DNA from: Leptobacterium_A meishanense
Lineage (GTDB): Bacteria > Bacteroidota > Bacteroidia > Flavobacteriales > Flavobacteriaceae
Reading direction: 5' to 3'
Assembly (NCBI RefSeq): GCF_037645805.1
Contig: NZ_JBBEXE010000006.1
Coordinates: 62,001-126,000, forward strand
Length of the DNA stretch: 64,000 bases
The notes under the pieces are model-generated. The model saw nothing but the letters and a program-made list of their open reading frames with translations. It was not told where the DNA came from and made no database searches. Below, in pieces: positions 7,909-17,663 of this stretch. Every line of letters starts with the position of its first letter. Positions within the stretch are counted from its first letter, which is position 1. The translations under genes and the position numbers were made by a program.

Positions 7909-8868
7909 ATGACTATGGTCTCTACAGATAAACTTCAAGATTTCGAAGATGCCCTTGATCCGGTAAGGCAAACGAATACTGCTTTTGATATGAAGATTTT
8001 AGGGTATGGTGAAATCAGTACCGTTTTTACTATTAACAATGGAGCAATGGCTTATAAACGATTGCCTGTTTTTTCATGTGCAAAAGAAGCTGAGGAATAT
8101 GGCTTGTTGTACAAAAATTATAATGATAGCTTAACAAGAATAGGGATTCATGTCCCCGAATCGGAAGCATACACTGTCCGTGGAAAGAATGGAATTTATG
8201 TAGCATATCTGGCACAGAGAAAACTTGACGGAAATGCCATTGGGAATAAGGTAATTCATCATCATAGTGAAGAAGAAGTGATGATCCTATTCCGATTGGT
8301 TATTAGAGAGTTACTAAAAGTATGGGAACGTAATGCTAAAAACCCCGCTTTTCAAATGGGTCTTGATGCCCAAATATCTAACTGGGCCGTGAAGGACTAT
8401 CATGGAAAAGACTTTAAAATTACTACGGAAACAGAATTGTTATTTATAGATACAAGCACTCCTTTTATTCGAAAAGATAGGCAAGAGCTGTTAAATGCAG
8501 AATTATTATTATTGAGTGCCCCTGCATTTATAAGGCCTCTATTAAGGAAGTTCTTTTTACAAGGTATCTTGGACCGTTATTATGATTTTCGATTGGTAGT
8601 TATTGACTTATTGGCTAATTTATACAAGGAGCAATTAGCTCATTTGCTTCCTAACTGCCTAAAGGTTGTTAATAATGAAATACAGCAACATAAACCTTTA
8701 CTGGCTGATGTGTGCCCTATCACTGAAAGAGAATTACTTATATATTACAAAGAAGATAAGTTTATATGGAAACTATTTATGGCTGTTCGAAAGATGGATC
8801 GGTTTATACAAACAAAATTAATGCGAAAACGGTATGAATTCATTCTTCCGGGAAGAATAAAACGCTAG
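7909..8868 (+). CDS. Protein of unknown family with protein-kinase/APH-like motifs
   Basis: 319 residues, no signal peptide. I do not recognise the family. Reading it against kinase-fold landmarks gives a glycine-loop-like GYGEISTVF at 32-40, a VAIK-type Lys50 in AYKRL, Asp153 and Asn158 in LDAQISNWAV (the D-x4-N spacing of the catalytic loop) and Asp181 in FIDTSTP in the place of the DFG/metal aspartate. The loop order and spacing fit an aminoglycoside-phosphotransferase-like or atypical kinase fold. The C-terminal ~130 residues are helical and rich in Leu, Lys and Arg. It is the last gene of the operon, 6 nt after the aminotransferase and followed by a terminator hairpin. The kinase-like reading is my inference from motif spacing. 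Confidence 0.6.
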   Translation: MTMVSTDKLQDFEDALDPVRQTNTAFDMKILGYGEISTVFTINNGAMAYKRLPVFSCAKEAEEYGLLYKNYNDSLTRIGIHVPESEAYTVRGKNGIYVAYLAQRKLDGNAIGNKVIHHHSEEEVMILFRLVIRELLKVWERNAKNPAFQMGLDAQISNWAVKDYHGKDFKITTETELLFIDTSTPFIRKDRQELLNAELLLLSAPAFIRPLLRKFFLQGILDRYYDFRLVVIDLLANLYKEQLAHLLPNCLKVVNNEIQQHKPLLADVCPITERELLIYYKEDKFIWKLFMAVRKMDRFIQTKLMRKRYEFILPGRIKR

Positions 8869-8887
8869 CCTTATGTCTTAAAAAAAC

Positions 8888-8917
8888 AAACCCTTTTCCA
8901 ATATCAGAAAAGGGTTT
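8888..8917. terminator. Bidirectional terminator between the kinase-like gene and rpsA
   Basis: AAACCCTTTTC at 8888-8898 pairs with GAAAAGGGTTT at 8907-8917 around an 8-nt loop. A-rich sequence lies on one flank and T-rich on the other, so it can serve both convergent genes. Confidence 0.8.
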
Positions 8918-8939
8918 TCATATTTTGTGAGACTAGAAA

Positions 8940-10727
8940 CTATTTTTTCTTGGTCTTTTTGTCCATCTGTTCTTTCAAATCTGCTAAGGCATCAATATCT
9001 CCCAATGTGGTCTTTTCTGCCTGAGCTGTTTTTTTAGCAGCTGCTTTTACATTCTTCTGCTCTTCTTCTTTAAAGATAGCTGTATGAGAAACCACAACTC
9101 TTTTTAGGTCTTTGTTAAATTCAATAACCTTAAAGTCTGCTGCTTCCCCTTTTTTCAACTTCTTGCCATCTTCTTTTTCCAGATAACGTGATGGAACAAA
9201 AGCAACAATATCTTCATTAAAATTAATAGTAGCTCCTTTGTCAACTATTTCAGCAATTTCAGCAGTATGAACTGTTCCTTCTGCAAAAGTTTCTTCATAT
9301 TTGTCCCAAGGGTTTTCTGTTGTTTGCTTATGCCCAAGACTTAACTTTCTTCCTTCTACATCAAGTTCAAGAACTACTACTTCCAATTCATCACCGATAT
9401 TTACAAATTCTGAAGGATGTTTAATTTTCTTGGTCCAAGAAAGGTCTGAAATGTATATCAACCCATCTATTCCTTCTTCTAATTCTACAAATACCCCAAA
9501 GTTGGTAAAGTTTCTTACAATACCTTTATGTTTAGACCCTACCGGGTATTTTGATGTAATATCAGTCCATGGGTCTGGTGTCAATTGTTTGATACCTAAC
9601 GATATTTTTCGTTCATCCCTGTCTAAGGACAATACTACAGCTTCTACTTCATCTCCTACTTTAACAAAGTCTTGTGCAGAACGTAAATGGGTACTCCAAG
9701 ACATTTCTGAAACGTGGATAAGCCCTTCTACACCTTCAGTTATTTCAATGAACGCACCATAGTCTGCAATAACAACAACTTTTCCTTTTACTTTATCGCC
9801 TACTTTAAGATCATCACTTAATGCTTCCCAAGGATGTTTCTGCAATTGTTTTAACCCTAGTTGAATTCGTGACTTGTTGTCATCAAAATCAAGAATTACT
9901 ACGTTTAATTTTTGGTCTAATTCAAGAATTTCACTTGGATGGTTAATTCGACTCCATGAAAGGTCCGTAATATGGATTAATCCATCTACACCACCTAGGT
10001 CTATAAAGACACCATATGTGGTAATATTTTTAACTGTACCTTCAAGCACTTGTCCTTTTTCAAGCTGGCTGATAATTTCTTTTTTCTGTTCTTCAATATC
10101 TGCCTCAATAAGTGCTTTGTGTGAAACAACTACGTTTTTAAATTCATGGTTGATTTTTACCACTTTAAACTCCATAGTTTTGCCTACATACTGATCATAA
10201 TCGCGGATAGGCTTTACGTCAATTTGAGAACCGGGTAAAAATGCTTCTATGCCAAATACATCAACAATCATCCCTCCTTTTGTACGGCATTTAACATATC
10301 CGTTTACAATCTCTCCTTTATCATGGGCTTCATTCACTCGATCCCATGCTTTTATAGTACGCGCTTTTCTATGTGACAATACTAATTGCCCTGTTTTATC
10401 TTCACGAACATCGATTAACACCTCTACCTTATCACCTACTTTTAAATTAGGGTTATAGCGAAATTCATTCAGTGAAATAACACCTTCTGATTTTGCATTA
10501 ATGTCAATAATTGCTTCTCTGTCTGTAAGGTGTACTACTGTACCTTCTACCACTTCGTCATCTGTAGTATCTACGAAGTTTTTCTCTACAAGTTCTTCAA
10601 ATTCCTTTAGCTTTTTATCTTCAATTTGGTCAATGCCTTCTTCGTAATTGTGCCAATTAAAGTTTGCTAAAAATTCTTCAGGGTTTCTCTCTTCCTGAAC
10701 TTCTGGTTTTGTTTTTGCTTCAGCCAT
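8940..10727 (-). CDS. rpsA: 30S ribosomal protein S1
   Basis: 595 residues, slightly longer than E. coli S1 (557). After an acidic N-terminal segment of about 55 residues there are six S1/OB-fold RNA-binding repeats. Recognisable repeats include YGVFIDLGGVDGLIHITDLSW, YGAFIEITEGVEGLIHVSEMSW and FGVFVELEEGIDGLIYISDLSW. The C-terminal tail is Lys-rich (MDKKTKKK). S1 binds mRNA on the 30S subunit. In Bacteroidota, which rarely use Shine-Dalgarno pairing, it is expected to be important for initiation. It is monocistronic here, with its own consensus promoter upstream and a terminator downstream. Confidence 0.96.
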   Translation of the reverse strand: MAEAKTKPEVQEERNPEEFLANFNWHNYEEGIDQIEDKKLKEFEELVEKNFVDTTDDEVVEGTVVHLTDREAIIDINAKSEGVISLNEFRYNPNLKVGDKVEVLIDVREDKTGQLVLSHRKARTIKAWDRVNEAHDKGEIVNGYVKCRTKGGMIVDVFGIEAFLPGSQIDVKPIRDYDQYVGKTMEFKVVKINHEFKNVVVSHKALIEADIEEQKKEIISQLEKGQVLEGTVKNITTYGVFIDLGGVDGLIHITDLSWSRINHPSEILELDQKLNVVILDFDDNKSRIQLGLKQLQKHPWEALSDDLKVGDKVKGKVVVIADYGAFIEITEGVEGLIHVSEMSWSTHLRSAQDFVKVGDEVEAVVLSLDRDERKISLGIKQLTPDPWTDITSKYPVGSKHKGIVRNFTNFGVFVELEEGIDGLIYISDLSWTKKIKHPSEFVNIGDELEVVVLELDVEGRKLSLGHKQTTENPWDKYEETFAEGTVHTAEIAEIVDKGATINFNEDIVAFVPSRYLEKEDGKKLKKGEAADFKVIEFNKDLKRVVVSHTAIFKEEEQKNVKAAAKKTAQAEKTTLGDIDALADLKEQMDKKTKKK

Positions 10728-10846
10728 TGCTGAGAATAGTTTGTATTCTGTTCCTATGTCGAAAGATAAAGCTCATATTCACAGAAGCGTTAGTTATTTA
10801 GTTTGCTATATCCTTTTTTCTTTCGAGTCTTGCTAAAAAAGGAGCG

Positions 10847-10877
10847 CAAAACTACCACTATATTATTTGATTTACAA
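10847..10877 (-). promoter_or_regulatory. Bacteroidota-type promoter of rpsA
   Basis: On the minus strand TTG (10877-10875), 20 nt, then TAGTTTTG (10854-10847), an exact fit to TTG-N19-21-TAnnTTTG. Transcription would start near 10840, giving a leader of about 110 nt before the rpsA ATG. Confidence 0.75.
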
Positions 10878-10944
10878 GTGTTTGTGTAAAAAATGATTTA
10901 TGGAAAATTGAAAAGTTTCTTTTATATATTCTTTATCAAACTTG

Positions 10945-11634
10945 TTAATTCCCAATTAACCGAAGTGTATAATTATAGACTCGTTCAAATTGTTCTTCTA
11001 ATCCCATGTCTGAATTATCAAATTCAATAGCGTCTTCTGCTTTTACGAGTGGTGAATTTGTTCTATGTGAATCTATATAATCACGATCCGTGATATTTTT
11101 TAGTACTTCTTCATAAGTTACTTTTTCCCCTCTTTCTAAAAGCTCTTTATATCTCCGGCCAGCTCGGGTTTCAGGAGATGCTGTTAAAAACAACTTCAAT
11201 TCTGCATCAGGAAAAACAACTGTTCCAATATCCCTCCCATCCATTACAATACCCTTGTCTTTTCCCATTTTCTTTTGGATATCTACCAGTTTTTGCCGCA
11301 CCTCTGTAACAGTAGCTATTTCACTCACATAATTGGATACTTCTAACGTTCGTATTTCTTTTTCTACATTTCTATCGTTCAAATATATTTCTGCGTATCC
11401 TAATGTTTCATTAAATACAAATTTCAATTTTACGTAGGGAAGTAATTTTACTAATGCGTTTATATTTGTATGCTTTCCCCCTATTAGGTCATTTTCCATA
11501 GCAAAAAGGGTTACCGCACGGTACATTGCACCTGTATCTACATATATATAGCCTAATTCTTTCGCAAGCCTCTTGGCAATTGTGCTTTTTCCTGTAGAAG
11601 AATACCCATCAATAGCAATCGTAATTTTTTTCAT
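10945..11634 (-). CDS. cmk: Cytidylate kinase
   Basis: 229 residues, standard size. It phosphorylates CMP and dCMP with ATP. The P-loop is GYSSTGKST at about residues 10-18. The conserved VDTGAMYRAVTL, MDGRDIGTVVFPDAELKLFLTAS and the lid segment RAGRRYKEL are present. Its start directly abuts the stop of porQ, so the two genes are co-transcribed. I recall the cmk-porQ neighbourhood as conserved in Bacteroidota, including Porphyromonas. Confidence 0.96.
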   Translation of the reverse strand: MKKITIAIDGYSSTGKSTIAKRLAKELGYIYVDTGAMYRAVTLFAMENDLIGGKHTNINALVKLLPYVKLKFVFNETLGYAEIYLNDRNVEKEIRTLEVSNYVSEIATVTEVRQKLVDIQKKMGKDKGIVMDGRDIGTVVFPDAELKLFLTASPETRAGRRYKELLERGEKVTYEEVLKNITDRDYIDSHRTNSPLVKAEDAIEFDNSDMGLEEQFERVYNYTLRLIGN

Positions 11635-12666
11635 TTATTTTCTTTGAAGGTCGATCATTAAACCAAATAAACTTGTATTTGCTGCAACACTATAGCGTGC
11701 AAAGGTATAGTTAAATCTGATTCTATTCATTTTTACACCAAATCCGGCAGAAATTCCCGAGAAATTGCGTTGTTCTTCTATTCGTAATTCTTCTGCCCTT
11801 CTAAAATTATATCCAATCCGGATATTAAATCCCTTATCAGGAAATAATTCAGCACCAATTATTGTGTGTCTTATCAATTCTCTTAAAAACCCATCAGATT
11901 CTTTAATGGCAGCTCCCCCAATAGATTGTTCTTCCCGTGAAGGATTTGAAAAGTTTACATTCCAGAATTGAAGGTTTTCAAAAGTAACATGCCATCTAAC
12001 TGGTACATACTGAAGCTTTTGGGAAAATCCTAAATTTATCTCAAAAGGCAATTTTTCCTGTTGTCCTGCATATGTAGTAAATTGTATTCCAATATTTCTA
12101 GCTACTAGTGCAGCATTAAAACGTATTTCTTCATTTTTATACACAATACCAAAATCAAAAGCGCCTCCCATGGAGTTATATTGATCTAATGTGGAAGAAA
12201 TAAATTTCACATTAGTCCCTACATAAAGATCAGTCCATGGAATATTTAATGCATATCCTACAGAAATAGCTACTTCATTTCCTGTAAAATCACCCAGTTC
12301 ATTTCCAAGTTCATCTCTTCCATCAAATGTCCCATAATCTATATATGTAATTCCTGCATGAAACGTTTGCACCCTCCTATCCCACATATAAGCATACGAT
12401 GCAGAACCGTAGTTGACATCCCCTAGAAAATTAACATAGTTAAGGGCTAGTTGATTGCTCATCGCATTGTTTATGCTGGCTGGGTTGAATAGTGGCTGGG
12501 TGACATCGTAATCATAATTTGTGATTACTTTGCCTCCTAATGCAGCCTGACGGGGCGAGGATATAAGGTTAAGAAACTGGTATGTACTTCGTCCTCCTAT
12601 CTGAGCAGATACAGTTGTTGCTAAGGAAACCACTAAAACCAGATATATACTGCTCTTACTGCACAT
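11635..12666 (-). CDS. porQ: Type IX secretion system protein PorQ (outer-membrane barrel)
   Basis: 343 residues with an N-terminal signal peptide ending near VSAQIGG. The mature start GGRSTYQFLNLISSPRQAALGG and the FNPASIN segment are typical of PorQ/PorV-family barrels. Many amphipathic beta strands follow, ending in an aromatic-rich strand (YTFARYSV and LFGLMIDLQ). PorQ belongs to the outer-membrane part of T9SS, the attachment complex that handles cargo carrying C-terminal sorting domains. Three such cargoes are encoded at 38495-49022. It is directly upstream of cmk with no gap. Confidence 0.85.
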   Translation of the reverse strand: MCSKSSIYLVLVVSLATTVSAQIGGRSTYQFLNLISSPRQAALGGKVITNYDYDVTQPLFNPASINNAMSNQLALNYVNFLGDVNYGSASYAYMWDRRVQTFHAGITYIDYGTFDGRDELGNELGDFTGNEVAISVGYALNIPWTDLYVGTNVKFISSTLDQYNSMGGAFDFGIVYKNEEIRFNAALVARNIGIQFTTYAGQQEKLPFEINLGFSQKLQYVPVRWHVTFENLQFWNVNFSNPSREEQSIGGAAIKESDGFLRELIRHTIIGAELFPDKGFNIRIGYNFRRAEELRIEEQRNFSGISAGFGVKMNRIRFNYTFARYSVAANTSLFGLMIDLQRK

Positions 12667-12733
12667 GCTGCAAAGTAAATGAATCTTGTTTGAAAACGGG
12701 GTTTAACGCAAAATATTTTCTTTAATACAACAA

Positions 12734-12755
12734 AACCCGAAGATGCCTTCGGGTT
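12734..12755 (-). terminator. Terminator after lon
   Basis: AACCCGAAG (12734-12742) and CTTCGGGTT (12747-12755) form a 9-bp stem with loop ATGC. It lies between the lon stop (12782) and the porQ start (12666), so it ends lon transcription. Confidence 0.75.
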
Positions 12756-12781
12756 CTTGTTTTGATTTTTTAGCTTTTGCA

Positions 12782-15235
12782 TCACAGTTTTTTGGCATTC
12801 TTTACTTTCTGATTAGTAATTGCAATATCTATTACCTCACTCATCTCTGTAACATAGTGAAATGTAAGCCCTTTAAGGTAATCTTGTTTTATTTCTTCAA
12901 TGTCCTTACGATTATCTTCACATAAAATAATTTCTTTTATGCGAGCACGCTTAGCTGCCAATATTTTTTCTTTAATGCCTCCTACTGGCAACACTTTTCC
13001 GCGCAACGTAATTTCACCGGTCATAGCCAAACTCTTTTTAACACGTTTCTGAGTAAATAATGATACCAAAGAAGTCAGCATGGTAATTCCGGCACTAGGT
13101 CCATCCTTCGGAGTAGCTCCTTCAGGTACATGAATGTGCACATTGTATTTTTCAAATACTTCCGGGTCAATACCCAATCGTTCTGCATTTGATTTCATGT
13201 ATTCCATGGCTATCGTCGCAGATTCTTTCATCACCTGCCCTAAATTACCCGTAATATTTAGATTGCCTTTACCTCTTGATAAAATGGACTCTATAAATAA
13301 GATATCCCCTCCAACGCTTGTCCATGCCAGTCCCGTCACTACACCTGCTACTTCATTATTCTCATACTTATCACGTTCCAAGCGTGCAGGGCCTAATATT
13401 TTCACAATATCTTCATCGGTAGCTTTGATATTATAAGCTTCCTCCATCGCTATCGATTTAGCAGCATGGCGTACCATTTTAGCAATCTGCTTCTCCAATC
13501 CACGAACTCCCGACTCTCTTGTGTACCCTTCTACAATTTTTTCAAGCTCCCGCTTTCCTATTTTCATATCCTTTGTAGATAACCCGTGCTCTTTTAATTG
13601 TTTGGGCAATAGATGACGCTTAGCAATTTCTACTTTTTCTTCAATAGTATAACCGGTCACATGAATGATCTCCATGCGGTCTCTCAATGCCGGTTGTATG
13701 GTAGCAAGGTTATTGGCTGTAGCAATAAACATTACTTTAGACAAGTCATAACCCATCTCTAAAAAATTATCATAAAACTCCATGTTTTGCTCAGGATCCA
13801 ATACTTCTAACATGGCAGAAGATGGGTCTCCCTGATGGCTATTACTGAGTTTATCAATTTCATCTAATACAAACACCGGGTTGGATTTCCCTGCTTTTTT
13901 TATAGATTGAATAATTCGTCCCGGCATAGCACCAATGTATGTTTTTCGGTGCCCACGTATCTCTGCCTCATCCCGCAATCCTCCTAATGACATTCGTACA
14001 TATTCTCTTCCAAGTGCTTCTGCGATGGATTTTCCTAAAGATGTTTTTCCTACTCCCGGAGGGCCATACAGGCATAAGATAGGTGATTTCATATCACCGC
14101 GAAGTTTCAATACCGCTAAATATTCTATAATACGGCGCTTCACATCTTCTAATCCATAGTGGTCCCTGTCTAAAATACGCTGCGCTCTTTTTAAATCGAA
14201 TTTATCTTTTGAATATTCATTCCATGGTAAGTCTAAAAACAGGTCTAGATAATTTCTCTGGATAGAGTATTCAGCCACTTGCGGGTTCATCCGTTGTATT
14301 TTGGCCAATTCTTTTTCGAAATGCTCTTTTACTTTAGCGTCCCACTTTTTGCCTTCAGCACGCTCATGCATTTCTTCTATTTCGGCTTCATAACTCCCTG
14401 TACCCCCTAATTCTTCTTGAATGGTTTTCATTTGTTGGTGCAAAAAATACTCACGCTGCTGTTGATCCATATCATGGCGCACCTTAGACTGAATGTCCTT
14501 TCGCAATTCCAGCTTCTGGAATTCAATGTTCATATATTCAAGCGTCGCCAACGCACGCTTGCGTAAATCGTTAATTACCAATAATCCTTGTTTTTCTTTT
14601 ACCGTTAAATCCATATTGGACGAAACGAAATTGATAAGAAAAGAATCGCTTTCAATATTTTTTATTGCAAAGGAAGCATCACTAGGGATGTTAGGGTTTT
14701 CTTTTATAATCTGATAGGCCAACTCTTTAATGGAGTCTATGATAGCTCTAAACTCTTTGTCTCCTTTTTTGGGTTTAACTTCCGGCACTTCACTTATCGT
14801 AGCTGTCATATAGGGCTCTGTGGTCATCACCTCATTAATCTCAAACCTTTTCTTCCCTTGAATGATCATAGTTGTATTTCCATCCGGCATCTGTAGTACA
14901 CGAAGTATGCGGGCTACCGTACCTAAAGAGTTTATATCTTTTATGGAAGGGTCTTCTACCGTTTCATCCTTCTGGGATACTACACCAATAACTTTATTAC
15001 CATTATTGGCCTCCTTAATAAGCTTTATGGATTTGTCACGCCCCGCCGTGATAGGGATCACCACGCCTGGAAACAATACTGTATTTCGAAGTGGAAGTAT
15101 CGGTAAAGTATCCGGTAAGGATTCATTGTTCATCTCTTCTTCATCTTCAGGGGTCATTAAGGGGATCAACTCCGAATCTTGATCAATTCCCTGAAGTGAC
15201 AAATTGTCAATATTTAGTAGATTAAATTTTGCCAT
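12782..15235 (-). CDS. lon: ATP-dependent protease La (Lon)
   Basis: 817 residues, all domains present. The N-terminal LON substrate-binding domain starts around [14 protein letters not shown] and is followed by a coiled helical linker. The AAA+ module has Walker [10 protein letters not shown] and Walker [11 protein letters not shown]. The C-terminal protease domain has the Ser-Lys dyad Ser714 (in DGPSAGI) and Lys757 (in GGIKEK). Lon degrades misfolded and regulatory proteins in the cytoplasm. It is transcribed divergently from the ECF sigma gene, across a 259-nt intergenic region. Confidence 0.97.
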   Translation of the reverse strand: MAKFNLLNIDNLSLQGIDQDSELIPLMTPEDEEEMNNESLPDTLPILPLRNTVLFPGVVIPITAGRDKSIKLIKEANNGNKVIGVVSQKDETVEDPSIKDINSLGTVARILRVLQMPDGNTTMIIQGKKRFEINEVMTTEPYMTATISEVPEVKPKKGDKEFRAIIDSIKELAYQIIKENPNIPSDASFAIKNIESDSFLINFVSSNMDLTVKEKQGLLVINDLRKRALATLEYMNIEFQKLELRKDIQSKVRHDMDQQQREYFLHQQMKTIQEELGGTGSYEAEIEEMHERAEGKKWDAKVKEHFEKELAKIQRMNPQVAEYSIQRNYLDLFLDLPWNEYSKDKFDLKRAQRILDRDHYGLEDVKRRIIEYLAVLKLRGDMKSPILCLYGPPGVGKTSLGKSIAEALGREYVRMSLGGLRDEAEIRGHRKTYIGAMPGRIIQSIKKAGKSNPVFVLDEIDKLSNSHQGDPSSAMLEVLDPEQNMEFYDNFLEMGYDLSKVMFIATANNLATIQPALRDRMEIIHVTGYTIEEKVEIAKRHLLPKQLKEHGLSTKDMKIGKRELEKIVEGYTRESGVRGLEKQIAKMVRHAAKSIAMEEAYNIKATDEDIVKILGPARLERDKYENNEVAGVVTGLAWTSVGGDILFIESILSRGKGNLNITGNLGQVMKESATIAMEYMKSNAERLGIDPEVFEKYNVHIHVPEGATPKDGPSAGITMLTSLVSLFTQKRVKKSLAMTGEITLRGKVLPVGGIKEKILAAKRARIKEIILCEDNRKDIEEIKQDYLKGLTFHYVTEMSEVIDIAITNQKVKNAKKL

Positions 15236-15494
15236 ATGATTTTATTAGGTCATTGTGTCACCAAGAACCTATTTATTTTTTCTTGTGATATCACTTTATA
15301 CGCCCTAAACTATCTTAAAACCAGTTTTTTAACCGATTATCTTCTTTTAAGGGCTATCTAAACTTGACAATTGTTATGCCAATTCAATAAATGAACACTA
15401 TAAATAAAAACTTTCTAACGATTTTTTCTAAAAAACAATTTAAAACTGTAACAATTTGTATTTTAATTCATCTTTAATATAAACAATTAACTTT

Positions 15495-16043
15495 TTGAGC
15501 CAAGAAGTATTACATAATGATGTGTTGCTTGTACAGTGTGCTAAGGGAAATCAATTAGCACAAATGAAAATCTATGACAATTATTATCACGCTATGTATA
15601 ATACCGCATATAGAATTGTAAAAAACCATGATGATGCAGAAGACATAATGCAGGAATCTTTTTTAAGTGCTTTTACAAAGCTCGATTCTTTTGATAAGAA
15701 AAGTTCTTTTGGTTCTTGGTTAAAACGAATTGTTATAAATAACAGCATCCATTATTATCGCATAAAACAAAAATATAATGAAACGTCATTAGAGAGAATC
15801 ATTCACAAGGTCGAAGATGGCGATGTAGCCACTGCGCATGACATAGACAAAATGAAGGCTCAAAAAGTTTTGAAAACCATGCAAAGTTTAAAAGAAAACT
15901 ACAGAGTTTCTTTGACCTTACATTTAATTGAGGGGTATGATTACGAAGAAATATGTGATATCATGAATATCAGCTACAATAATTGCCGAACTATGATATC
16001 CCGAGCAAAAGAAAGCCTGCGAAAAAAAATGATAGAAACATAA
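15495..16043 (+). CDS. ECF-type RNA polymerase sigma factor
   Basis: 182 residues. Sigma region 2 is seen in AYRIVKNHDDAEDIMQESFLSAFTKLDSF. Region 4 helix-turn-helix is in LHLIEGYDYEEICDIMNISYNNCRTMISRAKESLRKK. The start is a TTG at 15495: the first in-frame ATG (residue 25) would cut into region 2. The following gene, 4 nt downstream, encodes a single-span membrane protein that is probably its anti-sigma factor. The stimulus is unknown; the downstream exported proteins suggest envelope sensing, by inference. Confidence 0.9.
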   Translation: MSQEVLHNDVLLVQCAKGNQLAQMKIYDNYYHAMYNTAYRIVKNHDDAEDIMQESFLSAFTKLDSFDKKSSFGSWLKRIVINNSIHYYRIKQKYNETSLERIIHKVEDGDVATAHDIDKMKAQKVLKTMQSLKENYRVSLTLHLIEGYDYEEICDIMNISYNNCRTMISRAKESLRKKMIET

Positions 16044-16047
16044 GATT

Positions 16048-16584
16048 ATGGAAAAAGATACTATAAAAGAGTTGTTTGACCAACTTCAAAAAAATCTAGA
16101 TGTTGAATCTCCAAAGTATGGACACAGGGAACGCTTTCAGGAAAAATTAAAAAATTATCCTCCTAAAAAGCGTACACAATTGAATTGGTGGAAACCTTTA
16201 TCTATCGCAGCATCTATTGCCGTTCTTATCAGTATAGGAATTGGTTATTTTTCTTCCCTACAAACAAATAGCTTATCTCCTGAAGTAGCAAAAACCCAAT
16301 TCTATTTCGCTTCACTCTTAGAACAAGAAATGGAAAAACTCGATGCTACTGCTACAAAAGATACAAGGACAATTGTTGCAGATGCTATGGTTCAACTAAA
16401 AAAAATAGAAGGTGATTATAAAACCATAGAAGAAGAGCTTTTAAAAAGTGGAGAAAGTAAACAATTGCTGTATGCAATGATCACTAACTTTCAAACACGC
16501 ATTAATCTGTTAAAACAAGTTATAAATCAAATTGAAGAAGTAAAACAATTTAAAATTACACAAAATGAAAAAAACCGTATTTAA
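16048..16584 (+). CDS. Probable anti-sigma factor (single-pass membrane protein)
   Basis: 178 residues. A charged N-terminal region of about 50 residues (with PKYGHRERFQEKL) precedes one hydrophobic span, PLSIAASIAVLISIGIGYF, at about residues 50-68. A helical, charged C-terminal domain of about 105 residues follows. This layout, cytoplasmic head, one membrane span and periplasmic tail, directly after an ECF sigma gene, is that of an anti-sigma factor. I see no zinc-type HxxxCxxC motif, so it is not of the ZAS class. The 3' end overlaps the next gene by 20 nt. The function is inferred from position and topology. Confidence 0.65.
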   Translation: MEKDTIKELFDQLQKNLDVESPKYGHRERFQEKLKNYPPKKRTQLNWWKPLSIAASIAVLISIGIGYFSSLQTNSLSPEVAKTQFYFASLLEQEMEKLDATATKDTRTIVADAMVQLKKIEGDYKTIEEELLKSGESKQLLYAMITNFQTRINLLKQVINQIEEVKQFKITQNEKNRI

Positions 16585-17635
16585 TGTTTTTGTAGTATTT
16601 CTTTTGGTTCCCGCCATTGCATTGGCCGGGAACAAATGGAAAGGAAAACACACCAAAGAGAAAAAAATAAGCAAAGAATTTAATGTCTTAGCACCGGATG
16701 CCCTTTTAAAGGTGGATAACAGTTATGGAAACCTATACATCACTTCATGGGATGAAGACCGCATTGTTATTGATGTCACTATAAAGGTGAACGGGAATGA
16801 TGAAAAAAAAGTCCAAAAACGATTGGATGCCATTGATGTTGAGTTTGAATTTTCCAGGGTTCTAGTTGCTGCTAAAACAACATTTGGCAGCACAAAAAAT
16901 TGGAGAGGGAATAATGTGAATATGGAAATCAATTATACCATAAAAGTCCCCATTACCAATAATGTAGAACTCAAAAACAACTATGGAAGTATTTCCTTAG
17001 ATAAATTACGTGGGAAAGCCTCTATAAAATGTAACTATGGTAAATTAGACATCGGAGAATTATTAGCAGATGAAAATACGCTTTCTTTTGACTATACTAC
17101 AAGCAGTACTATCGACTATATGAAAAGTGGAGCTATCCATGCAGATTATTCAAGTTTTACACTTGATGCTGTTGAAAATTTATCATTAAAAGCTGATTAT
17201 ACCAATTCCGCTATAGAAAAAGTGAATGCTATTGAATACAGTTGCGACTATGGAAAACTAGCTATAGAAAAGGCTTCTGATATTACAGGAAAATCAAGCT
17301 ATTTGACCACAGAGTTTGGTACTATTGATGGGAACTTGCAATATAAATCTGATTTTGGCTCGTTAAAGATTGTTGAATTATCTGAAGATGCCAAAAACAT
17401 TCAAATTAAATCAGGGTATACCAATATAAAAATAGGGTATGCTCCCAGATATAGTGCCAGTTTCAATATCCAACTAGATTATGCCAGCCTGAAAACAGAA
17501 GGCAATGTTTCTTTTAACATTAAAAAAGAAGAACACAATAAAAAATACTATGAAGGCACCATTGGTTCTAAAAATTCAGGGAATAAACTTCTTATAGATT
17601 CCAATTACGGAGGGGTTAAATTAATTAAAAATTAA
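16565..17635 (+). CDS. Exported beta-solenoid-like protein (DUF4097-like)
   Basis: 356 residues with a signal peptide (VFLLVPAIALAG). The mature part has a repeating pattern of short strands with NYG or SDFG turns, for example VDNSYGNLYITSWD, LKNNYGSISLDKL and IKCNYGKLDIGEL. This resembles the DUF4097/DUF4098 adhesin-like beta-helix family. It overlaps the anti-sigma-like gene by 20 nt and is followed by a head-GIN protein, so it is part of the sigma operon. Its role is unknown; such proteins are thought to sit in the periplasm or at the outer membrane. Confidence 0.7.
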   Translation: MKKTVFNVFVVFLLVPAIALAGNKWKGKHTKEKKISKEFNVLAPDALLKVDNSYGNLYITSWDEDRIVIDVTIKVNGNDEKKVQKRLDAIDVEFEFSRVLVAAKTTFGSTKNWRGNNVNMEINYTIKVPITNNVELKNNYGSISLDKLRGKASIKCNYGKLDIGELLADENTLSFDYTTSSTIDYMKSGAIHADYSSFTLDAVENLSLKADYTNSAIEKVNAIEYSCDYGKLAIEKASDITGKSSYLTTEFGTIDGNLQYKSDFGSLKIVELSEDAKNIQIKSGYTNIKIGYAPRYSASFNIQLDYASLKTEGNVSFNIKKEEHNKKYYEGTIGSKNSGNKLLIDSNYGGVKLIKN

Positions 17636-17663
17636 ATCAATCAATTCACTTAAAACAATAAAA

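Noticed and set aside
9301..9762. 153-codon plus-strand ORF inside rpsA
   Set aside because: It is antisense to the S1 repeats, Ser/Thr/Pro-rich as expected from a shadow frame, with no initiation context.
15236..15494. Promoters in the lon/ECF sigma divergent region
   Set aside because: No exact TAnnTTTG with a -33 partner was found on either strand, so I did not call a site.
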